NCBI GenBank assembly: GCA_035333525.1
Contig: DAOQQF010000042.1
Coordinates: 1 to 7,875, forward strand
DNA: 7,875 nucleotides
Direction: 5' to 3'
Origin: CALMFT01 sp035333525
GTDB taxonomy: Bacteria > Patescibacteriota > Gracilibacteria > Absconditabacterales > Absconditicoccaceae
Translations under genes and position numbers: made by a program
Shown: in pieces, positions 1 to 6,567 of the stretch
How the letters are laid out: the number at the start of each line of letters is the position of its first letter
Position numbering within the stretch: the first letter of the stretch is position 1
The notes under the pieces: model-generated
Told to the model about the DNA's origin: nothing
The model's input: only the letters and a program-made list of their open reading frames with translations
Databases searched by the model: none

Positions 1-1
1 G

Positions 2-1090
2 TTTTTTAATTCATATGGACTGTGAGAATCTGAATTATTCATAGTTCAATCGATCTATGCAGTTACTGTTGTTTTGTTAGAGATACCTACTGGCTTTGTT
101 TCCGATAAATATAGTAGAAAATTATCGATATCTTTATGACTTTTTATTGCCTCTATATGATATTTCGTATACTCGATCGGTCATGGTTTTTGGTGATTCG
201 CAATTGCTGAATTTTTGCTTGCAGTATGATCATGTTTTGTTTCTGGAAGTGATACGGCTTTACTTTATGACACATTGCAGCAAACATGAAAAGAAGAGTC
301 ATTCAAAAAGAATTCATGACTTCAGACATCATTTGGTAATCGAGCTGAGGCTATATGATGAATTATAGGCTGATTTGTAGGAACTTATTCTTTATCTATG
401 CCTTTTTTTATAGATGGAGTGTCTATTTTTATTGCATTTCTGATTTCACTTACTCTCTTTGAACCAAAAATTCATAAATTTCAAGAATGATCGGATATTC
501 AGCAAATAAAATCAGTGATAAACTATTCACTTAAAAATAGAAAGATATTTTGGCTAATTTTATTCAGTGGTTTTATGTGAGCAATTACTTTAAGTATGGT
601 ATGGTTCTCTCAACCATTCTTAAAACTAAATGATGTTCCAGTTCAGTACTTCTGAATATATCGAGCAATTTCGAATCTTGTTGTTTGATTATTTGGTTTA
701 TTTGCTCATAAAGTAGAAGCGTATTTATGATCAAGAGAATTTATGTTATTACTGATAGTGGTGAGTTTTGTTTCTATAAGCTTTATTTGATTATATCCGA
801 CCTTATATATGTTGCCGTTGTTCTTGATTTTTCAATTCGTAAGAGGTTGATCGAGAGTAATTGTTCAGGATGAGTTGCATATTCAAACTGAGTCTAAGAT
901 GAGGGCGACTGTTCAATCTATTAGTAGTATGTTTTTTAGATTATGTTTTGCTGTTTTTTGACCAATTTCTTGATACGTAGCCGAAAGTTATGGTTTGGGA
1001 AATGGAATGTTGTTTATGGGATTTATTCTTTGTGGAATCTGTTTTTATATCTACCGCCAGTACTACTTTGGCGCAAAGCTACTGCAATAA
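2..1090 (+). CDS. MFS transporter, 5'-truncated by window edge
   Basis: About 362 residues of a polytopic membrane protein are visible when TGA is read as glycine; the start lies left of the window. The first part reads GLGESELFIVQSIYAV and then LEIPTGFVSDKYSRK. This is the loop between transmembrane segments 2 and 3 of major facilitator superfamily carriers (the G-x-x-x-D-x-x-x-R-K motif A), so probably only the first helix or so is missing. Long hydrophobic stretches follow to the C-terminus, with a charged central loop near nucleotides 470-540. The E-I-P-T-G variant is typical of the many poorly characterised MFS drug- or metabolite-efflux-like proteins, so the substrate cannot be named. 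About 19 in-frame TGA codons occur, with no other interruption. The stop is TAA at 1088-1090. The next gene begins 81 bases downstream behind its own -10-like box, so co-transcription is uncertain. Family assignment is secure, function is not. Confidence 0.88.
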
Positions 1091-1154
1091 TACTATTATG
1101 GATGTATTTTTGAACTATAAATGAGGTAAAGATTGTTCTTTGCGTTAATTTTAA

Positions 1155-1160
1155 TATAAT
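1155..1160 (+). promoter_or_regulatory. -10 box (TATAAT) for the VTT protein gene
   Basis: A perfect TATAAT ends 11 bases before the ATG at 1172. A weak -35 candidate, TTGTTC at 1133-1138, sits 16 bases upstream. Transcription would start about 4-5 bases before the ATG, giving almost no leader. No Shine-Dalgarno sequence is present. Confidence 0.5.
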
Positions 1161-1171
1161 AATGTATTTTG

Positions 1172-1867
1172 ATGAAGTATTCACATAGTATGAAGTTCTT
1201 TGCTATTATGTTACGGATTGCTGTCTGATTATTTTTCATGTATTATAAATCATTGCATGGATTAAGTTTTGGCGAATTTGGGTCAATCCTTTTTAGCTAC
1301 TTGAAAACAAATCCATATAGCCCTATACTGTTTATTACTTTTTATATATTGAGAATTTTCTTATTTTTTCCCCCAGAAATTTTGACATTTATGTGAGGAG
1401 TTCTCTATGGTCCGATGCGATGATCCCTGTATGTATGGGTTGCTGAAGTTCTTAGCTCTCAACAGTGATGGCTTATATGAAGACGGATATGATGATCATT
1501 CTTGGGGAAGACAACGCATTGAATACTAGAGAAAATAAAGCGTATTGTACTTCACGAGCCATGCTGAGGCACTTTATTGCTGAGATTATTACCCATCCAA
1601 TTTGATGTAGTTAATTATGTATGTGGATTTATTCATGTTAATTGGTTTTCCTATAGTATTGCTACTTTGCCCGGTTTGCTTCCAAGCGTCTTACCATTGG
1701 TATTCGTATGATCGAGTTTTTATAATCAGACTGTAGATTTCGCAAATATCAGTATAAATCATTCATACTTTTTTGTATCAGTTATTTTATATGTATTTTC
1801 GTTTGGTTTGGCTTATTTCTTGCATAGAAGTGTGAACAAAAGAATATTCAATATTCATTTGTACTAA
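1172..1867 (+). CDS. VTT-domain (DedA/TVP38 family) membrane protein
   Basis: This encodes 231 residues, the usual length of TVP38/DedA proteins. These inner-membrane proteins have been linked to lipid scrambling and to membrane and proton-gradient homeostasis. An N-terminal hydrophobic segment (about residues 8-25) leads to a first core helix, then F-F-P-P-E-I-L-T-F-M-G-G-V-L-Y-G-P, the re-entrant loop region where the family has its conserved G-x-x-(F/Y)-G. A second half contains LLRLLPIQFDVVNYVCG, matching the family's (L/F)-x-R-(L/F)-x-P-x-x-(F/P)-x-x-x-(N/S)-Y-x-x-G pattern, and a last helix ends in a basic tail. Ten TGA codons are read as glycine, including two within an IGG stretch and one in MGG. 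The start at 1172 follows two TAA codons in the same frame and lies just after a TATAAT. An in-frame ATG at 1190 is the alternative. Which branch of the VTT superfamily it belongs to cannot be decided by eye. Confidence 0.8.
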
Positions 1868-1926
1868 CAATTTCCTCTTGCATCTCACTTGTTTTCCATT
1901 ACCATTAAAGAACGTATTTATTTTAT

Positions 1927-1932
1927 TATACT
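1927..1932 (+). promoter_or_regulatory. -10 box (TATACT) that decides the lipoprotein start
   Basis: TATACT lies directly against an ATG at 1933 and 12 bases before the in-frame ATG at 1945. If it is the -10 element, transcription begins after 1933, so translation must start at 1945, giving a typical M-K-K signal-peptide start. No convincing -35 hexamer was found at 16-18 bases. Confidence 0.45.
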
Positions 1933-1944
1933 ATGATTATTCGT

Positions 1945-2370
1945 ATGAAAAAAATTATTGTTTCTATGCCTGTTGTTGCTCTTACGACTTTACTGGCAAG
2001 TGGTGTGTTTACTGTAGGATGTGCTCCAAAACAGCAGAATAATGATGCAAACTGAGTATCGGGTGCGGTTAAGACAAATGGAATGAAGTATGTGGCCCCT
2101 ACTCAAGAATATTTAGTTCCAAGCAATGATAAGGAGAGTGTAACTGTAGAGCTAACGTTAGATGGCGATAAGATCGTGGATTATAACATTCAGTATTTCG
2201 CACATAATCCAAAATCAAAAAACTATCAAAAGGCTTTTGCTGATAAAATTGGTGCAAAGATTGTTGGTCAATCGGTAAAGGGGTTAAAAGTGTGAGTGGT
2301 TAATGGTGCATCACTTACATCAAAGGCGTTTGAAGAATCTTTAACTTCTATACAAACACAGGTTAAATAA
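1945..2370 (+). CDS. FMN-binding domain lipoprotein (first paralogue)
   Basis: This encodes 141 residues with an M-K-K start, a hydrophobic core and a lipobox-like T-V-G-C (Cys26), followed by a short Q/N-rich linker. It is therefore probably a membrane-anchored surface lipoprotein. The rest is a small FMN_bind domain as found in RnfG/NqrC and PplA-like proteins: beta strands with V-E-L-T-L-D-G-D-K-I and then the C-terminal N-G-A-S-L-T-S-K-A-F, equivalent to the S-G-A-T-x-T-S flavinylation site. FMN would be joined by a phosphoester bond to Ser123, at the place where Thr is usual, by the ApbE encoded at 4309. A paralogue lies at 3812; the two share x-P-K-S-x-x-Y-Q-x-x-F and the attachment motif. 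Only two of eleven glycines are TGA, far fewer than in the paralogue. A terminator follows, so it seems to be its own transcription unit. ATG 1933 is an alternative start that adds four residues. Confidence 0.82.
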
Positions 2371-2389
2371 CAACAGAAGTTAATGTAAA

Positions 2390-2410
2390 TTGAGCCTTCG
2401 GGCTTTTTTT
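2390..2410 (+). terminator. Rho-independent terminator with TTCG tetraloop
   Basis: AGCC (2393-2396), loop TTCG, GGCT (2401-2404) and a run of T to 2410 make a compact hairpin 20 bases after the lipoprotein stop. It separates the first lipoprotein from the flavocytochrome gene, which has its own -10 box shortly downstream. This is the only clear terminator in the window. Confidence 0.75.
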
Positions 2411-2434
2411 CATGTCAATTTAAGATAAGTTTTA

Positions 2435-2440
2435 TATAAT
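2435..2440 (+). promoter_or_regulatory. -10 box (TATAAT) for the flavocytochrome gene
   Basis: TATAAT lies just after the terminator, with a poor -35 match (ATGTCA, 2412-2417) 17 bases upstream. It ends 26 bases before the ATG at 2467, so the leader would be about 20 bases. No Shine-Dalgarno is seen in it. A second ATG at 2463 opens a three-codon frame (ATG TAT GAA TAG) overlapping the true start. Confidence 0.5.
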
Positions 2441-2466
2441 ACGACCATTATTTTAAAATTGCATGT

Positions 2467-3750
2467 ATGAATAGAAAAAAGATTCTTGTTTGATCTATAC
2501 TCCTTAGCATTATATTATTTATAATAATATCAAAACCTTGGTTATTAGATGGCGCATACTCCAGTGCTCGATCGTACGCTATGGGATTGTGTGGTCATAT
2601 TGCTATGGTAATTATTATATGGCAGGTAATTTTAGGTATAAGACCATTATCTTCAGCATGGTTAGGGGATTTCTTTTGGGTTAACAATCTTCATAAATGG
2701 TTATGAGTAGCAACACTGAGTTTGATTATTATGCATCCAGTTTTTGTAGTGATTTCTTATGCTACTAACTGGTTATATGCTGTTGTTTGGGATTTTAGTA
2801 GTAGTTTCGAGACCTGGGTCACATTAGGTAAGATAGCGTGCAATGGTATATTGGCTATTTTGCTTTCTAGTATCCTTTCCAGAAAGATATTGTCTTTTAG
2901 GTCGTGGTATCGATTGCATTTATTGAGCTATCCTATATACGTTTGATTATGGCTTCATGGACGGTATACTGGGACGATGATTATGAATAATCAGATTATA
3001 CATCGGTATCGATTGGGGCTGGGCATATTTTTAGTTATGGCGACAGTAGTAAGAATTGCTTACCAATTTGGTTATTTAAAACACAAGGCAAAATTATTGG
3101 GACATAGGCAATTGACTCCTGATATCTTTGAATTGCGTTTTGAGTTGGATAAAAACATACAATATATACCTGGTCAATTTATATATTTACAAATGAATCA
3201 ATGAGGAGAGTCTCATCCTTTTACTGTTTTGTCTTATGAAAATAGCATCATTACAATTACATACAAGGTTTTTTGACGGTATACCAAAGTCCTATCTCAG
3301 TGTAGTCCAATGAGTCATCCAGTCATGTATATCGATGGGCCATATGGTATATTCACTCAGAATATCGCTAATAAGAGTAAAATTGTGTGTATTGCATGAT
3401 GAATAGGCGTAACCCCATTTATTCAGCTTATTAAAGATTATCCGAAGAAAGATATTTCTATCCTTATGCTAAATAAATATAGATCAGATATTATATATCA
3501 TGAACATGTTGCGTCTTATGCTAATAAATATATGCATATATTATCTCGTGAACAATGAGCGGCATATGAAAATGAAATAATCTGAAGAAGATTGGATATC
3601 GATACTTTGAGATCGTTTATAGGAACTGAATGCTTGGATACATATTTTTATCTTTGTTGATGAGGTTCTGTGATAATAAATGTTACAAATATGCTTATAT
3701 CGCTTGGTGTCCCAGAATCCAATATGCAACGAGAACCCTTTGAAATGTAA
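2467..3750 (+). CDS. Ferric reductase/NOX-like transmembrane flavocytochrome
   Basis: This encodes 427 residues and probably carries electrons from cytosolic NAD(P)H across the membrane. About six hydrophobic segments are seen (near 6-21, 38-58, 75-98, 118-138, 151-168, 183-201). Two histidine pairs fit the bis-heme b ligands of ferric-reductase-like domains: His76/His90 (in LHKWLG and IIMHPV) and His151/His164 (in YRLHLL and LWLHGR). The cytosolic half has the FAD-binding H-P-F-T (His250-Thr253), the NAD(P) loop C-I-A-G-G-I-G-V-T-P-F (Gly311 and Gly312 both from TGA), a C-G-G-G-S pyridine-nucleotide motif, and a C-terminal E-P-F like the family's E-x-F end. Eleven TGA codons in total all read as glycine. 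It lies between two FMN-lipoprotein genes and upstream of apbE, which suggests extracytosolic flavins as its electron acceptors. A metal reductase or superoxide-forming oxidase are the alternatives. Family is very likely; acceptor is inferred. Confidence 0.9.
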
Positions 3751-3787
3751 TTCAGGTTAATTTAAGGAAACTTATGTATATATATGG

Positions 3788-3811
3788 CATTTATTTATTA
3801 CTTTATTTGCA
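3788..3811 (+). promoter_or_regulatory. AT-rich start-proximal motif, copy 1
   Basis: CATTTATTTATT followed by an ACTTTATTTGCA segment runs straight into the ATG at 3812. The same 12-base start and a TTTGCA end occur before the DHH-family gene (5602-5631). TATTAC at 3796-3801 could be a -10 element ending 10 bases before the ATG. There is no Shine-Dalgarno. The low complexity of the region makes chance similarity possible. Confidence 0.35.
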
Positions 3812-4309
3812 ATGACTTTAAGAACTGCGTTATTTATAGTTATATTATCTTTAAGTGCCTTACTTAGTTGATGTTCACAAACTGTGACTACTGGCAATAG
3901 TAGTGATAAAGAAGGTGCGCAAAAAGTTTCTATGGCCACTTCTGGTATGAAGTTGGTAGAGTCTAGTCATGATAATAGTTTACAGGTATTTGCGCTAAAC
4001 TCTAGTCCGGTTTCCTACGATTGAGAACACTGAATGAGATGATGAAGATGACCAAGTTCTGATTTGCTAACTACATCCATAAAGCTAGATAGTAACGGTT
4101 ATATTACTGCTGTGTCAAATCAACACCAGGCATGATCTCCAAAATCCGAAAGTTATCAATCGCGTTTTGAAGCTGCTATTGGAGATAAAATTATTGGAAA
4201 AAAAATTGTAGATGTTACCATTGGTGTAGTATGATGAGCTTCAAATACTTCCGAGGCATTTAATGCAGCTTTGGACCAAATTAGAACACAATTTAGTCAA
4301 CAAAGTTAA
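3812..4309 (+). CDS. FMN-binding domain lipoprotein (second paralogue)
   Basis: This encodes 165 residues. The signal peptide ends in the classic lipobox L-L-S-G-C (Cys21), in which the glycine is TGA; this start codon is the only one giving a proper signal sequence. A Ser/Thr-rich linker follows, then an FMN_bind domain related to that of the lipoprotein at 1945, ending in V-V-G-G-A-S-N-T-S-E-A-F. Both glycines there are TGA, and Ser144 is the expected FMN acceptor position. It differs from its paralogue by an insertion rich in glycine (G-E-H-G-M-R-G-G-R-G-P, five of the six glycines from TGA) near residues 72-82. Its likely role is a surface-anchored one- or two-electron flavin carrier receiving electrons from the flavocytochrome upstream. 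Its TAA shares one base with the ATG of apbE (TAATG, 4307-4311), so translation of carrier and FMN transferase is probably coupled. Nine of sixteen glycines use TGA. Confidence 0.85.
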
Positions 4310-5178
4310 TGAAAAAGTTTAACTTGTATTATAGTTCTATTGGAACGCATTGGGATATCGCATGTATTGCTGATTCTGGTGCGTTTCAGTCTATATCAGA
4401 TGATATCCAAAAGTTAATGACGCAGTTTGAATCAAATTATTCTAGATTTCGTGAAGATTCTTTGTTGGCTAGACTCAATAAAATGAGAATTCTAGATTCT
4501 GAAGATCATCATCTTGTTGCTATGATAAATATAGGAGAATTGTACCGTACCTTGAGTGGCTGATATTTTTCTATTTTTGTCGGATCACAGTTAGAGAATT
4601 TGGGATATTGAAAAAACTTCTCAGAAGTGCTGGATAGTAACGAAGAATCTAGTGTTATAATATCAGGCGATACTATTGAACTTAGATGAAGTAAAAATAT
4701 AGGCTTAGGGGGTGTCGGAAAATGATATCTTATCTGACTTATTCAGCAATACTTTATAGATAGGGGAATACAAGAGTATTGTATTAATTGAGGCTGAGAT
4801 ATAGCTATTTCTCAAAATTATATTGGAACCTTTTGACCTATATTATTGCAACACCCCTTCCATAGGGATGAATATTTCATGCAGCTACCATTGTTGCGCT
4901 GAGCCTTGGCGTGATCTGGCAATATGTATAGAACTTGGAAGGATAAAAAGTGAAATATTATCTGACATCTTATCGATCCGACAACATGAGAACCGGCTCA
5001 TACTGGGGTTATTTCTGCTCATGTTTATCATAATGATCCACTGATTGCAGATATTATGGCTACGACATTTTTCGTAATGCCATTAGAAAAGATTGATGAA
5101 CTTGCGAAATTAATGGGAGTGGAATATTGTCTTGTATTGGATGATTTGAGATGCATAAAGAGTGTAGGTTTTTGTTAG
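4309..5178 (+). CDS. apbE: ApbE, FAD:protein FMN transferase
   Basis: This encodes 289 residues. ApbE splits FAD and joins the FMN half to a Thr or Ser in a short motif of its target protein, using magnesium. Visible family features in order are: the G-T-H-W-D-I start (residues 12-17); F-R-E-D-S-L-L-A-R-L-N (S-x-L-x-x-L-N signature); G-L-G-G-V-G-K-G-Y-L; I-N-G-G-G-D-I (Gly161 and Gly163 from TGA); A-L-A-G-S-G-N-M-Y; H-L-I-D-P-T-T-G-E-P (Asp223, Gly227 from TGA); and A-D-I-M-A-T-T (Asp248, Thr252), which holds the metal. All core motifs are present, so it should be active. The protein begins directly with the catalytic domain and has no signal peptide or lipobox, unlike most ApbE proteins that act outside the cytoplasm. 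Its ATG overlaps the stop of the second FMN lipoprotein, a likely substrate. Thirteen TGA codons occur. The stop is TAG, the only one in the window. Confidence 0.92.
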
Positions 5179-5208
5179 ATTTGTACTGTTTTTTCGGATT
5201 ATTTTTGT

Positions 5209-5214
5209 TATACT
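5209..5214 (+). promoter_or_regulatory. Possible -10 box (TATACT) before the small basic protein
   Basis: TATACT, preceded by TTTTTG, lies between apbE and the next gene and ends 28 bases before the ATG at 5243. TTGTAC at 5181-5186 is too distant (22 bases) for a standard -35. A GGGAG at 5218-5222 lies about 20 bases before the ATG, too far to serve as a ribosome binding site. Confidence 0.35.
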
Positions 5215-5242
5215 TTAGGGAGTAATTATTCCTTTTTTTCTT

Positions 5243-5599
5243 ATGTCTCATTTTCATTCCAAACTACAAATTCAGAAAACAATAGATCTTATCTGGAATA
5301 GGGAAGTACTACTAGAATGCAGAAATGACGAAGATAATCAGAATGAGCATGTGTTTCTCACTCGAAATGTCATTCGCTCTGCATTTATTCCGAAAGATAA
5401 TCTCCAGCCATTTATTCAAGCCAATGCAATGATTATTATTCACGAGTGAGTACTTATGCTTGACTGCGGATCTAACAAAATGAAAAAAGAAAATACTGAT
5501 ATGCTGTTTAAGAAGTTGAGTAGTATTATTCATATAGGCTTTAAAGTGCCAGTTAAAAAGAAAAAATATTTCACTCCCAAGAAAAGAGAGTTTTATTAA
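5243..5599 (+). CDS. Hypothetical small basic protein
   Basis: This encodes 118 residues and I do not recognise the family. The N-terminal two-thirds looks like a small folded domain with alternating strands (R-E-V-L-L-E-C-R-N-D, H-V-F-L-T-R-N-V-I-R). The middle holds a hydrophobic N-A-M-I-I-I-H-E-G-V-L-M-L-D-C-G stretch whose glycine is the only TGA in the gene. The C-terminus is strongly basic (P-V-K-K-K-K-Y-F and T-P-K-K-R-E), as in nucleic-acid- or ribosome-binding proteins; this is only suggestive. There is no signal peptide and the hydrophobic stretch is short, so it is probably cytoplasmic. It sits 64 bases after apbE and 32 before the DHH gene. The uninterrupted frame on both sides of the single TGA, ending at a TAA, supports a real gene. 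Confidence 0.6.
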
Positions 5600-5601
5600 A
5601 A

Positions 5602-5631
5602 CATTTATTTATTTTATTTTGTTTGCACTAA
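5602..5631 (+). promoter_or_regulatory. AT-rich start-proximal motif, copy 2
   Basis: CATTTATTTATT, then TTATTTTGTTTGCACTAA, lead into the ATG at 5632. This matches the stretch before the second FMN lipoprotein (3788-3811) in its first 12 bases and in TTTGCA. TATTTT at 5615-5620 ends 11 bases before the ATG and may be a -10 element. There is no Shine-Dalgarno. Confidence 0.35.
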
Positions 5632-6543
5632 ATGATAGCAATAACTTGAAGAATTAATCCTGATTTAGATGCGGTTGCATGCGCTGTTGCTTATGAACAT
5701 TATCGGAAACAACAATGAATTAATGATAGAGTTGCGGTTTTTCAGGGGAATCCTCATCCTGAAGCTATGTTTGTTTGTAGAGAATTGTGAATTGAATTAA
5801 AGAAATGAGTATCAGAAGAATATAATACTTGAATTATGGTAGATTTTTCTCAAAAATTCTGATTACCTAGTTTTATTGACCCCGCAAGAGTTATTGAGGT
5901 AATAGATCATAGATGATTTCCTGATTATGATTACTTTCCAAATGCGAAATTTCAAATTGAACTTGTATGATCTGCCGCCACACTAATTGCGGAGAAATTC
6001 CAATTCAATAATATATGAATATCACCAGAAATGGCGAATGTATTATATTGCTGAACGCTGTCTAATACTTTAAATTTTAAAGCAAATGTAACGACTTTTA
6101 GAGATTATAGATCGGCGGATTGGCTTATTTCACAATGAGCAAAAGTTGAACTATGAAAACAGATGTTTGATTTTAAAACTAAGTATATTCAGGAAAATTT
6201 AGAAGAGGTGCTTTTGGAAGATAGTAAAACAAGCACATTGCCCAATAATGATACAATTAATATGATGCAATTAGAACTATTGAATGGTAATTTTCTGTAT
6301 ACTATGTGAAATATCACTGAACAATTAAGATCAAAATGATTGCTCCATGTGGATCATGCTACTATATTTGTGCAAGATTTAGAATTATGAAAAACAAGAA
6401 TTTATGTGGAGGAGTGACTGAAAGATTTATTTACACATAAGTGATTTGAATGAGCTCTTGTTGATAAGTTTCGGCGAGAAATGCCAAAGCTTTATCTTAG
6501 GAAAGAATTGATTCCTATGATCAATAAGTTATGTATAGAATAA
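5632..6543 (+). CDS. DHH-family phosphoesterase, Mn-pyrophosphatase-like
   Basis: This encodes 303 residues, about the size of family II (manganese-dependent) inorganic pyrophosphatases, and follows their layout. An N-terminal DHH domain begins T-G-R-I-N-P-D-L-D-A-V-A-C-A-V-A-Y (compare G-H-x-N-P-D-x-D). Then come M-V-D-F-S (Asp71), V-I-D-H-R-G-F (His93) and G-S-A-A-T-L-I-A-E. A DHHA2-like second half ends near F-R-R-E-M-P-K-L-Y-L, resembling the S-R-K-K-Q-V-V-P region. Several catalytic positions differ from pyrophosphatase as I recall it: the first His ligand is Arg7, DHH is DHR (as in the eukaryotic Prune branch), and the Asp of I-S-D is Asn145. Asp11, Asp13, Asp71 and His93 remain. It may therefore cleave a different phosphate ester or nucleotide, or be impaired. 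Eighteen of twenty glycines are TGA. The start follows from the family, whose motif begins within the first ten residues. Confidence 0.8.
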
Positions 6544-6548
6544 TAATT

Positions 6549-6554
6549 TATAAT
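6549..6554 (+). promoter_or_regulatory. -10 box (TATAAT) for the pilin-like gene
   Basis: TATAAT begins five bases after the preceding TAA and ends 13 bases before the ATG at 6568, leaving a leader of about 6 bases. There is no Shine-Dalgarno. Because of the closeness to the upstream stop, any -35 element would lie inside the DHH gene. Confidence 0.5.
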
Positions 6555-6567
6555 CTGATTATTTCTC

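Noticed and set aside
96..368. A separate 90-residue protein in another frame near the left end
   Set aside because: It lies wholly inside the MFS transporter frame, which shows clear motif A; the overlapping frame has no recognisable features.
1868..1926. A terminator after the VTT-domain gene
   Set aside because: No hairpin followed by a T-run is present in this short gap.
2467..3750. UGA read as tryptophan (code 4) or selenocysteine
   Set aside because: Trp or Sec would destroy motifs such as C-I-A-G-G-I-G-V-T-P-F and the lipobox L-L-S-G-C, where glycine is required, and true TGG tryptophan codons are used normally elsewhere in the genes.
5179..5242. A terminator or small RNA between apbE and the next gene
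   Set aside because: There are T-runs but no stable stem before them.
5060..5533. Minus-strand open frames over the end of apbE and the small basic gene
   Set aside because: They are antisense to better-supported genes, are low in complexity (Lys/Asn-rich), and have no start-site features.
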